From JALOLG01 sp963776935 (GTDB lineage Bacteria; Actinomycetota; Acidimicrobiia; Acidimicrobiales; Ilumatobacteraceae), in contig CAVZOP010000002.1 of the NCBI GenBank assembly GCA_963776935.1, positions 868,001-932,000 on the forward strand: a stretch of DNA of 64,000 nt, in the 5' to 3' direction. The translations under genes were made by a program, and so were the position numbers. Under the pieces are notes generated by a model. That model did not search any database. It was not told the origin of the DNA and worked only from the letters and a program-made list of their open reading frames with translations. Shown here in pieces: positions 26,220 to 34,480 of this stretch (position 1 is the first letter of the stretch; every line of letters starts with the position of its first letter).

Positions 26220-26912
26220 TCAGTTGAGCACGGCGAGCGCACGCACGGCCTCGGCGTCCTCGTTGCGGAGCTCGGGCATCCCCATCCGCATCCGCATCAC
26301 CAATGCCAGGCGGACGCGATCACCGCGCTGGTCGAAGCCGGCGCGCAGGTTGTTGAGCATGCGGGCGATGATCGCCCGGTTCGGCGTCGGGTCGAGGTGC
26401 GACTCGCGCCACGGCACCTGCCCACGCGTCAGGTCGCGGAGCAACGCCTCGCAACCCGCCCGATCGAGTGTGCGACCGCCGTGGAACGGGTCGACGAACC
26501 ATTCGGGGTCGCTGGGGTCGCCGACGAGGAAATGAGCCGGCATTCCGATGCCGACGAGCTGGATGCCGCGGCGGCGGGCGACCTCGATGAGCAACACCGA
26601 AAGTGTGATCGGGATGCCGCGCCCGTTCTCGAGGACGTGATCGAGACACGAGTTCCGCCAGTCGGTGTACGTGGACCGGTCGCCCGTGAACCGCTTGCCG
26701 CCGAACAGCTTGGCGATGATGCCGTCCCGGTCATCATCCGGGCACGACGCCGCCAGCACGTCGAGATCGTCGAGCCACCGTTCGACGTCGAGACCGGGAC
26801 GTAGGACCGCTGACATCGTGAGCGCCGCCCGATCGAGTGTGGGCTCGACATCGGGGGGTCCGACGAGAGAAGTGAACGCTGCGATCGCTGCCGTGACGTC
26901 GTCCCGGTCCAC
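26220..26912 (-). CDS. SirB1/transglutaminase-like family protein
   Basis: 230 residues. Matches the SirB1 (transglutaminase-like, YchA) family: an N-terminal helical part LDVERWLDDLDVLAASC, FTGDRSTYTDWRNSCLDHVLENGRG with the family Cys in NSCLDHVL, then IPITLSVLLIEVARRRGIQLVGIGMPAHFLVG and WFVDPFHGG. This gives a plausible Cys-His-Asp arrangement. Start GTG at 26,912, 25 bp from the divergent acyl-CoA synthetase start. Cellular role not established. Confidence 0.88.
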   Translation of the reverse strand: MDRDDVTAAIAAFTSLVGPPDVEPTLDRAALTMSAVLRPGLDVERWLDDLDVLAASCPDDDRDGIIAKLFGGKRFTGDRSTYTDWRNSCLDHVLENGRGIPITLSVLLIEVARRRGIQLVGIGMPAHFLVGDPSDPEWFVDPFHGGRTLDRAGCEALLRDLTRGQVPWRESHLDPTPNRAIIARMLNNLRAGFDQRGDRVRLALVMRMRMGMPELRNEDAEAVRALAVLN

Positions 26913-26937
26913 ACCACGACGGTATCGTCCACTGCCT

Positions 26938-28488
26938 ATGTTCCCAGGCGCGTTCGTCGACACCTTCGGTGACAAGCCGGCTGTCGTCATGGCGGGGAGT
27001 GGCTTCACACAGACGTTCGCCGAACTGGACGCCGCCGCCAACCGCCTCAGCCGGGTGCTGCGGTCGGCCGGGCTCCAACCTGGCGACCACGTCGCGTTGT
27101 GCATGGAGAACCACGATCGCTATCTCGAGGTGCTCTGGGGTTGCCGTTATGCGGGGCTCATCTACACCGCCGCTTCGTCACGGCTCACGAGCGGCGAGTT
27201 GGCCTACATCCTCGACGACTGCGGGGCGAAGGCGTTCATCACGTCGCGGTACCTGGCCGATCAGGCGGCCGAGATCACGGACGCCACACCAGGGGTGCAG
27301 TTGCGGCTGATGCTCGACGGCACGATCGAGGGGTACGAGAGCTACGAGGAGGCGACGGCGCGACAGTCGTCGGATCCACTCGCCGGTCGCATCGCCGGTA
27401 CCGACATGCTGTACTCGTCGGGCACGACCGGCCGGCCGAAGGGCGTCCTGCAGCCGTTCGAACAACGACCGCTCGAGACGTCGGCGATGGCCGTCGCCCA
27501 GCTCCTGCAGGCGCTGTACGGGGCCACGAGCGAGTCCGTCTACCTGTCGCCGGCGCCCCTCTATCACGCCGCGCCGCTGCGGTTCTGCATGTCGATGCAC
27601 ACGATCGGCAGCACGGTCGTCGTGATGGAGCACTTCGACGCCGAGCAGTACCTGCAGCTCGTCGAGACCCACCGCATCACGCACAGCCAGGTCGTGCCGA
27701 CGATGTTCGTCCGGATGATGAAGCTCGACCCCGAGGTGCGGGCCCGCTACGACCTGTCGTCGCTGCAATGCGTCATCCATGCCGCGGCGCCGTGCCCGAT
27801 CCCGGTGAAGAAGGGCATCATCGAGTGGTTCGGGCCGGTGATCCACGAGTACTACGCCGGGACCGAGGGGAACGGCTTCGTCTACTGCAACAGTGAGATG
27901 TGGCTCTCCCACGAGGGCACGGTCGGGCGGCCGATCGGTTGCGTCATCCACATCTGCGACGACGCGGGCGACGAGCTACCGATCGGCGAGAGCGGCACCA
28001 TCTACTTCGAGGGCGGGGCGTCGTTCGAGTACCACAACGACGCCGAGAAGACGAAGGGATCGCGCCACCCGAAGGGCTGGAGCACGCTCGGCGACGTCGG
28101 CTACGTCGACGACGAGGACTTCCTGTACCTCACCGACCGCAAGGCGTACATGATCATCTCGGGCGGCGTGAACATCTACCCGCAAGAGGCCGAGAACGTC
28201 CTCGTCACCCACCCCGACGTGGTCGACGTCGCCGTGTTCGGCGTCCCCAACGAGGAGTTCGGCGAGGAGGTCAAAGCCGTCGTCGAGCCCCGCCAGATGC
28301 CGGCCGACCCCGCCGCGGCGGCGGCGTTGGCGGCCGAGTTGATCCGCTTCTGCCGATCGCAGCTCGCCGACGTCAAGTGCCCGCGCACCATCGACTTCCG
28401 CGCCGCGCTCCCCCGCCACCCGACCGGCAAGCTCTACAAGCGCCTCCTCAAAGACGAATACTGGCAAGCCGCCGGCCGCTCCATCTGA
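26938..28488 (+). CDS. Acyl-CoA synthetase (FadD4-like AMP-ligase)
   Basis: 516-residue ANL-superfamily adenylating enzyme activating a carboxylate to its CoA thioester. Motifs: P-loop DMLYSSGTTGRPKGVLQP, HEYYAGTEGNGF (A5), TLGDVGYVDDEDFLYLTDR (A7-A8) and the A10 lysine in PTGKLYKRLL. The sequence resembles actinobacterial FadD4-type ligases. Substrate may be a fatty or aromatic acid; the acyl-CoA dehydrogenases at 3.8 and 23.7 kb could act on its product (inference). ATG 26,938. Confidence 0.92.
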   Translation: MFPGAFVDTFGDKPAVVMAGSGFTQTFAELDAAANRLSRVLRSAGLQPGDHVALCMENHDRYLEVLWGCRYAGLIYTAASSRLTSGELAYILDDCGAKAFITSRYLADQAAEITDATPGVQLRLMLDGTIEGYESYEEATARQSSDPLAGRIAGTDMLYSSGTTGRPKGVLQPFEQRPLETSAMAVAQLLQALYGATSESVYLSPAPLYHAAPLRFCMSMHTIGSTVVVMEHFDAEQYLQLVETHRITHSQVVPTMFVRMMKLDPEVRARYDLSSLQCVIHAAAPCPIPVKKGIIEWFGPVIHEYYAGTEGNGFVYCNSEMWLSHEGTVGRPIGCVIHICDDAGDELPIGESGTIYFEGGASFEYHNDAEKTKGSRHPKGWSTLGDVGYVDDEDFLYLTDRKAYMIISGGVNIYPQEAENVLVTHPDVVDVAVFGVPNEEFGEEVKAVVEPRQMPADPAAAAALAAELIRFCRSQLADVKCPRTIDFRAALPRHPTGKLYKRLLKDEYWQAAGRSI

Positions 28489-28501
28489 AACCTGGGTCCT
28501 T

Positions 28502-28554
28502 CCGTTCTGTCTGCTTGAGGCGAGCCGACGGGCAATCTGAGGCAGACAGAACGG
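28502..28554. repeat. Palindromic intergenic repeat, copy A (tandem unit 1)
   Basis: Perfect 13-bp arms CCGTTCTGTCTGC and GCAGACAGAACGG separated by 27 bases. It lies just after the acyl-CoA synthetase stop and could act as a terminator. The same arms recur at 28,565, 38,422 and 48,989. Confidence 0.85.
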
Positions 28555-28564
28555 TGGGGCCCTT

Positions 28565-28617
28565 CCGTTCTGTCTGCTTGAGGTGAGCCGACGGGCAATC
28601 TGAGGCAGACAGAACGG
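28565..28617. repeat. Palindromic intergenic repeat, copy B (tandem unit 2)
   Basis: Same 13-bp arms as copy A, offset by 63 bp. The 27-base loop differs by one base from that of copy A. It ends 20 bp before the GDPD start codon. Confidence 0.85.
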
Positions 28618-28636
28618 TGGGGTGGATACTGGGGGG

Positions 28637-29410
28637 GTGCCGGAGTCGTCTATTCCGTTCTTGGACTGGCCGGGGCCGCTGGCCTTTGCGCACCGGGGTG
28701 GGGCGAGCGAGGCGCCGGAGAACACGCTGCCGGCGTTCGAGCGGGCGGTCGAGCTCGGGTACACGTACCTCGAGACCGACGTGCACGTCACGGCCGACGG
28801 GGTGCTGGTCGCGTTCCACGACACCGACCTGAGCCGCACCTGCGGGCGGCCGGGCATCATCACCGAGCTGCCGTGGGCCGAGGTGTCGACGGCTCGGGTG
28901 GAGGGACGTGAGCCGATCCCGCTGATGGAGGACCTGCTCGAGGCGTTCCCCGAGGCTCGCTTCAACATCGACTGCAAGTCGAACGCCGCGGTCAATGCCC
29001 TGGTCTCGGTGATCAAGCGCACGAACAGCCGCCAACGCGTCTGCGTGAGTGCATTCGACGACCGGCGCCTGATCCGGCTGCGCAACGCGCTGGGGCCGCG
29101 TGTCTGCACCGGCCTCGGGCCAGCCCAGGTCGCGTCCCTCCGGCTCCTCGGCCGGACCGCCGGCGGAGGCGGTGCGGCCCAGGTCCCCGTGCGCCAAGGC
29201 CGGGTCACGCTCGTCGACGAGCGCTTCGTGCGCGGCGCCCACCGGCGCGGGATCCAGGTCCACGTGTGGACGATCGACGACGCCACCGAGATGCGGCAGC
29301 TGCTCGACATCGGCGTCGACGGCCTGATGACCGACCGACCCATCGTGCTCCGAGACGTGCTCGTCGAGCGCGGCGAGTGGAACGGCCCGGTGCCCGGCCC
29401 CGGTGAGTGA
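28637..29410 (+). CDS. Glycerophosphodiester phosphodiesterase family protein
   Basis: 257-residue TIM-barrel enzyme hydrolysing glycerophosphodiesters to glycerol-3-phosphate and an alcohol. Catalytic motifs: the His of FAHRGGASEAPENTLPAF, metal ligands in YLETDVHVTADGVLVAFHD (E, D and the second catalytic His), the Lys region FNIDCKSN, and C-terminal HVWTIDDATEMRQLL and GVDGLMTDRP. No signal peptide, so cytosolic. GTG 28,637 is chosen; an in-frame GTG at 28,622 touches the upstream palindrome and is less likely. Confidence 0.92.
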   Translation: MPESSIPFLDWPGPLAFAHRGGASEAPENTLPAFERAVELGYTYLETDVHVTADGVLVAFHDTDLSRTCGRPGIITELPWAEVSTARVEGREPIPLMEDLLEAFPEARFNIDCKSNAAVNALVSVIKRTNSRQRVCVSAFDDRRLIRLRNALGPRVCTGLGPAQVASLRLLGRTAGGGGAAQVPVRQGRVTLVDERFVRGAHRRGIQVHVWTIDDATEMRQLLDIGVDGLMTDRPIVLRDVLVERGEWNGPVPGPGE

Positions 29411-29474
29411 CCCCCGGTGACACTGGTGACCCGGTGAGTGACATCGCTCGACCGGCGGCTACGTTCGCCCACTG

Positions 29475-31475
29475 ATGGGGGAACGGCTGGCGGGGATCGT
29501 CGCCGCCGCGACCAACGGACGAGCGGCACGATGGGTACCGGCCGCCGGGCTGGTGACCGTCCAGTTGGTCTTCTTCGAGGTCCCCGCCGGGGCGTGGATC
29601 CGGGGCGTCGTGATCGGGATGCTGACCGCGCTGCTCGCGATCGGGCTGGCGCTCGTGTATCGAGCCAACCGGATCGTGAACTTCGCCCAGGCCGATCTCG
29701 GATTCCTCCCCGTCTCGCTCGTGATCGGCCTCGTCGTGTTCTGGGGGTGGCCGTGGGGAGTTGGCCTCGTCATCGGCCTGCTCGGAGCAATCGTCCTCGG
29801 TGCCGTCGTCGAGTTCGCGTTCGTTCGTCGCTTCCGGCACGCATCACGGCTGGTGCTCACCGTCGCGACCATCGGGATCACCCAGCTGCTCGCCGTCGGC
29901 GCATTGCTGATGCCGCGACTCTGGGGCCAGCGCCCGACGTCGCAGCGGATCCCGGCACCGTTCGACGCCACGGTCACGATCGGCACGTTCGTGCTCGGCG
30001 CCAACGACTTGCTCGCTCTGGTCGCCGCCCCGCTGGCGATGGCGGCGGTCGCCTTCTTCCTCGACCGGACCCGGCTCGGCACCGCGATCCGAGCGACCGC
30101 CGAACGATCCGATCGGGCCGCCATGCTCGGCATCCCGGTCTCGCGCTTGGCGACCCTGACGTGGGTCGTCGCCAGCCTGCTCTCGTTCATCGCCCTGTTC
30201 CTCCGAGCCGGCATCCTCGGCGTCCCGTGGGGAACGGCGATCGGGGCGACCGCGCTCGTGCCCGCCATCGCCGCGCTGGCGATCGGACAGCTCAGCGATC
30301 TCCCCGCGATCGCGGTCACTGCGATCGCCCTCGGCGTGCTCGAGTACGGCGTCTCGTGGAACGCGTCGAGCCCTCTTCTCGTCGCGCCGATCATCGGCGC
30401 AGCCGTGTTCGTCACGCTGCTCGCGCGCCACGTCCAAGTTGGCCGGGCCGACGTGTCGCAGACCTCGTCGTGGCGGCTGGCCGAAGAGATCCGGCCGGTC
30501 GCCGCGTCCGGTGTGGCGCGCCGTCGATGGAGAGCGATCCGGATCACGTTGTGGGTCGTGGTCGTCGGCTGCGCGCTCGCCGTGCCGGCCGTGCTGCGCG
30601 TCGATCAGGTCATCAAGGCCAACGCCGTGATCGCCTTCGCATTGGCGTGCGTGTCGCTCGTGGTGCTGACCGGCTGGGCAGGCCAGATCTCGCTCGGCCA
30701 GGTCGCGTTCTTCGCGATCGGCGCGGCGACGTCCGCCTACGTCACCAGCCGGTGGGACGTCGACCTCACGATCGGACTGCTGGTGGGTGCGGCGACCGGC
30801 GCGGTCGCGGCGCTCGCGGTCGGTCTTCCGGCGCTGCGCCTGCAGGGCCTCTACCTCGCCGTCACGTCACTCGTCTTCGCCGTCACCGTGACCGCGTGGT
30901 TGCTCAACGACCGGTTCTTCGAGTGGGTGCCGAGCGACCGGATCGAACGCCCCCCGCTGTTCGGCGTGATCAGCATCGACGACTCGGCGCGGTACTACTT
31001 CTACTCACTCGCAGTGCTCGCGATCGTCGCCGTGATACTCCGACGGCTGCGTGCCAGCGCCATCGGGAGGGCGATCATCGCAGTGCGCGACAACGAACCG
31101 GGGGCGGCGGCGTTCGGGATCGGCACGGTCCGCGTCAAACTCACCGCGTTCGCGATATCCGGCGCCGTGGCCGGGATCGGCGGGGCGCTCTTCGTGCACC
31201 TCAACCAGAGCTTCGACCTCGTCAGTTATGACGCCGGCGAGAGTCTCGACGTGTTCGTGGCGTCCGTCGTCGGGGGCCTCGGATCGTTGGCAGGGGCAGT
31301 GCTCGGGGCGTTGTTCCTGTGGGGCGTGCGATGGTTCGTGCCCGCCAACGAGTGGCGGTTCCTCGCCTCGTCGTCGGGAGTGCTGCTGGTCCTGCTACTG
31401 CTCCCGGGCGGGCTGGTCGGACTGCTCGCCCGCCTGCGCGACCAGCTCGTGGCGACGTTGGGAGATCGCGAGTGA
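29475..31475 (+). CDS. Fused branched-chain amino-acid-type ABC permease (LivH-LivM fusion)
   Basis: 666-residue inner-membrane protein combining both permease subunits of a Liv-type importer. The LivH half (about 1-330) carries LALVYRANRIVNFAQADLGF and GTAIRATAERSDRAAMLGIP. The LivM half (about 355-660) carries VVLTGWAGQISLGQVAFFAIGA, LQGLYLAVTSLVFA, AIIAVRDNEPGAAAFGI and SVVGGLGSLAGAVLGALF. Sixteen or more hydrophobic segments are seen. ATG 29,475. Its stop overlaps the GTG of the next gene (GTGA), so the two are translationally coupled. Substrate may be a branched-chain amino acid, amide or urea; not predictable. Confidence 0.93.
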   Translation: MGERLAGIVAAATNGRAARWVPAAGLVTVQLVFFEVPAGAWIRGVVIGMLTALLAIGLALVYRANRIVNFAQADLGFLPVSLVIGLVVFWGWPWGVGLVIGLLGAIVLGAVVEFAFVRRFRHASRLVLTVATIGITQLLAVGALLMPRLWGQRPTSQRIPAPFDATVTIGTFVLGANDLLALVAAPLAMAAVAFFLDRTRLGTAIRATAERSDRAAMLGIPVSRLATLTWVVASLLSFIALFLRAGILGVPWGTAIGATALVPAIAALAIGQLSDLPAIAVTAIALGVLEYGVSWNASSPLLVAPIIGAAVFVTLLARHVQVGRADVSQTSSWRLAEEIRPVAASGVARRRWRAIRITLWVVVVGCALAVPAVLRVDQVIKANAVIAFALACVSLVVLTGWAGQISLGQVAFFAIGAATSAYVTSRWDVDLTIGLLVGAATGAVAALAVGLPALRLQGLYLAVTSLVFAVTVTAWLLNDRFFEWVPSDRIERPPLFGVISIDDSARYYFYSLAVLAIVAVILRRLRASAIGRAIIAVRDNEPGAAAFGIGTVRVKLTAFAISGAVAGIGGALFVHLNQSFDLVSYDAGESLDVFVASVVGGLGSLAGAVLGALFLWGVRWFVPANEWRFLASSSGVLLVLLLLPGGLVGLLARLRDQLVATLGDRE

Positions 31476-34423
31476 GCGGGCTCGCCCGATTCGCCCACCA
31501 CACCCGGCACCCGGGCTCCTGGCTGCGCGACGTCTGCGGGGGTGAGCCCGTCTACCCACTCGTGATCCTGTTCGGACTCAACGCGGTCGACGAGCTGGAC
31601 CGAACGGCGTTCGCGATCCTGCTGCCCGAGATCCGAGAGACGTTCGACCTCGACCTGACGACCACGCTCGCGTTCGTCGCTGCCGTGTCGATCGCGGCGC
31701 TCGCGCTCCAGGTACCGATCGCCCAGCTGGCCGACCGCCGGCCGCGGCTCCCGCTGATGATCACCGGGGCGGTGTGCTGGGCGCTGTTCGCCGGTCTCAC
31801 CGGATTCGCGACGACGCTCTGGATCCTCGGGATCGCTCGGTCAGGATCGGCCGTCGGCAAGGCCGTGATCGACCCGACCCACAACTCGCTCCTCGCCGAC
31901 TACTACCCGTTGGCGTCGCGCAGCCGCGTGTACAGCACGCATCGCGCCGCCAACGCCGTCGGCGCGTTCGTCGGGCCGCTGGTGGCCGGGCTGCTCGCCT
32001 ATCAGTTCGGATGGCGGCTGCCGTTCGTCGTGTTCGTCGTGCCGACTCTCGTGTTCGCCTTCCTCGCCCTCCGATTGCGCGAACCAGTGCGGGGGCGCTG
32101 GGAACGCGAGGCGATGGGTGCGACCACCGACGTCGTGATGACCGAGGAGACCGCCCCGTCGTTCGCCGAGAGCTGGCGCACCGTGCAGCGGATCCCGACG
32201 CTGCGTCGGGTGTGGGCGTCACTCCCGTTCCTCGCTGTCAGCCTCGTCGGATTCGTCGCCCTCGCGGCCCTGCTGTACGACCAGGAGTTCGGCCTCGACG
32301 AGCGGGCACGCGGCGTCGCAACGGCGATCGCCGAACCGTTCCAGCTGGTTGGCCTCGTCGTCGGTGCGAGGATCGCGACGAAGCGGTACGCCACCGACTT
32401 CGCCGGGCTGATCCGGTTCGTCTCGTGGGCGGCGCTGGCTGCCGGCGCATGCTCCGCGTTGTTCGCCCTGTCGCCGAACCTCGTCGTCGCGGTCGTCCTC
32501 AACTGTGCGATCTCGGCACTGCTCGCCGTCGTGGCACCCGGCATCCTCACCGTGTTGTCGTTCGCGATCCCACCACGGGCGCGGGCCACGGGGTTCTCGG
32601 TGGCATCGCTGTGGATCATCCCCGGCCTGCTGATCCTGCCGCTCGTCGGGTGGATCGCCGACGAGTGGACGATCCGGATCGGGATGCTGGTGATGGTCCC
32701 CTCGTTCGTCGTCGGCGCGCTCGTGCTGCGCAGCACCCATCGGATCATCGACGATGACGTCGCCCAGGTCTGGCGCGCCGCCGCCGCCCGCTCGGAGGCG
32801 CTGTACGAGCGACGCCAGGGGCGGTCCGACCTGTTGTTCGTGCGCGGCCTGGAGGCCGGCTACGGGGGTCGCACGATCATCCACGGCATCGACCTCGACC
32901 TGCGCGAGGGCGAGATCGTGGCCCTGCTGGGCACGAACGGAGCCGGCAAGAGCACGCTGCTGAAGTCGATCAGCGGCGTCGTCGAAGCCGACCGGGGTGC
33001 GGTGGTGCTCGACGGCCGCGACATCACGCACGCGCCGCCCAACGAGATCGCCGACCTCGGTGTCGTCCAACTCCCCGGCGGCGCCGGCGTGTTCGGCGGG
33101 CTCACGGTCGCCGAGAACCTCGATCTCGCCAGGTGGTCCAAACGCGAGGAGGCGGTTGGCGGGGAACCGGCTGAACGGCCGGAGGCGCTCGAGATGTTCC
33201 CTGTCCTGTCGAGGTTCTTGGAGAGCCCGGCCGCCAACCTGTCCGGCGGTCAGCAGCAGATGCTCGCGCTGGCGATGTGCCTCGAGAGCCGGCCGCGGGT
33301 CTTGCTCATCGACGAGCTCTCGCTCGGCCTCGCCCCGGTGATCGTGGCCGAGATGCTCCCCGTCCTGCGCCGCTTGGCCGACGACGGCGTGGCCATCGTC
33401 GTCGTCGAGCAGAGCGTGAACCTCGCCCTCGAGATCGCCGACCGTGCCTACTTCATGGAGCGCGGCGAGATCCGCTTCAGCGGTCCGACGCGTGATCTGC
33501 TCGACCGGCCCGACTTGTTGCGATCGGTCTTCCTCGCCGGTGCCGCCATCAACCGACCGCACGCCGACCCGGACCTGCCGGCCGAGGCGTCGTCGGTCAC
33601 CGGCGAAGCCGTCCTCGAGGTGTCGGGCCTTCACGTGCGATTCGGTGGCGTGCAGGCCGTCGACGACGTCTCGTTCGCGCTCCACGAGCGCGAGATCGTC
33701 GGGTTGATCGGCCCGAACGGGGCTGGCAAGACGACGTTGTTCGACCTGATCTCGGGGTTCACGACGGCGGGCGGTGGGCGGATCGCGCTCCACGGGTCCG
33801 ACATCGGTCAGTTGTCGGCGCCGGACCGCGCCCGACGCGGGCTCGGTCGGTCGTTCCAGAGCGCCCGGATGTTCCCCGAGTTGACGGTGAGCGAGAATCT
33901 CTCGGTCGCCCAGAACCGCTGGATCGACGTCCACGGAGTGGCGACGGCGGCACTCCATCTCCCACGCGCGTTCGACTCGGAGGAGGCGATCGCCGACCGC
34001 ACGTCCGAGTTGATCGAGCTTCTCGGACTGACGCAGTACCGTCATCACGTGGTCCGCGAACTGTCGACCGGGACGCGGCGTGTCGTCGACCTGGCCTGCC
34101 TCGTCGCCCACCGGCCCACGGTGATCCTGCTCGACGAGCCGACCGCCGGTATCGCCCAACGCGAGGTCGAGGCGCTCGCACCCGTCGTGCGGCGGCTGCG
34201 TGACGACATGGGCGCCAGCCTGTTCGTGATCGACCACGACCTGCCGTTCCTCACCGAGATCAGCGATCGCCTCGTCGCCATGGACCGCGGGCAGGTCATC
34301 GCCAGCGGCCCGGCAACCGACGTTCTCGCCCATCCGGCCGTGATCGAGTCCTACCTCGGCCGGACGGTCGCGGCCGTCGCCCGTTCCGGGACGACCGCGC
34401 CGAACAACGGGGACGGCCCGTGA
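31472..34423 (+). CDS. MFS - LivF - LivG triple-fusion transporter protein
   Basis: 983 residues. The N-terminal major-facilitator domain (about 20-430) has about 12 membrane segments, including LADRRPRLPLMITGAVCWAL and SRVYSTHRAANAVGAFVGPL. The first ATPase domain (about 454-690, LivF-like) shows Walker A LGTNGAGKST, signature LSGGQQQMLALAM and Walker B VLLIDELSLGLAP. The second ATPase domain (about 713-965, LivG-like) shows Walker A GPNGAGKTT, a degenerate signature LSTGTRRVVDLAC and Walker B VILLDEPTAGIAQ. One gene thus supplies both Liv ATPases plus a full secondary-transporter fold. GTG 31,472 overlaps the stop of the LivHM gene. Whether the MFS part transports or only anchors the ATPases is unknown. 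Confidence 0.92.
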   Translation: MSGLARFAHHTRHPGSWLRDVCGGEPVYPLVILFGLNAVDELDRTAFAILLPEIRETFDLDLTTTLAFVAAVSIAALALQVPIAQLADRRPRLPLMITGAVCWALFAGLTGFATTLWILGIARSGSAVGKAVIDPTHNSLLADYYPLASRSRVYSTHRAANAVGAFVGPLVAGLLAYQFGWRLPFVVFVVPTLVFAFLALRLREPVRGRWEREAMGATTDVVMTEETAPSFAESWRTVQRIPTLRRVWASLPFLAVSLVGFVALAALLYDQEFGLDERARGVATAIAEPFQLVGLVVGARIATKRYATDFAGLIRFVSWAALAAGACSALFALSPNLVVAVVLNCAISALLAVVAPGILTVLSFAIPPRARATGFSVASLWIIPGLLILPLVGWIADEWTIRIGMLVMVPSFVVGALVLRSTHRIIDDDVAQVWRAAAARSEALYERRQGRSDLLFVRGLEAGYGGRTIIHGIDLDLREGEIVALLGTNGAGKSTLLKSISGVVEADRGAVVLDGRDITHAPPNEIADLGVVQLPGGAGVFGGLTVAENLDLARWSKREEAVGGEPAERPEALEMFPVLSRFLESPAANLSGGQQQMLALAMCLESRPRVLLIDELSLGLAPVIVAEMLPVLRRLADDGVAIVVVEQSVNLALEIADRAYFMERGEIRFSGPTRDLLDRPDLLRSVFLAGAAINRPHADPDLPAEASSVTGEAVLEVSGLHVRFGGVQAVDDVSFALHEREIVGLIGPNGAGKTTLFDLISGFTTAGGGRIALHGSDIGQLSAPDRARRGLGRSFQSARMFPELTVSENLSVAQNRWIDVHGVATAALHLPRAFDSEEAIADRTSELIELLGLTQYRHHVVRELSTGTRRVVDLACLVAHRPTVILLDEPTAGIAQREVEALAPVVRRLRDDMGASLFVIDHDLPFLTEISDRLVAMDRGQVIASGPATDVLAHPAVIESYLGRTVAAVARSGTTAPNNGDGP

Positions 34424-34480
34424 TCTGACCACTCGATCGCCAGCGCCCCATCCGACATCGTCCGACCCGGAGGTCCACGC

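Noticed and set aside
28502..28617. Two tandem palindromic units considered as a CRISPR array
   Set aside because: Only two units with almost identical 'spacers', no further copies in tandem and no cas genes. They fit a palindromic intergenic repeat instead.
28622..28636. Upstream GTG start for the GDPD gene
   Set aside because: It directly abuts the palindromic repeat and would add five residues without family similarity; GTG 28,637 fits better.
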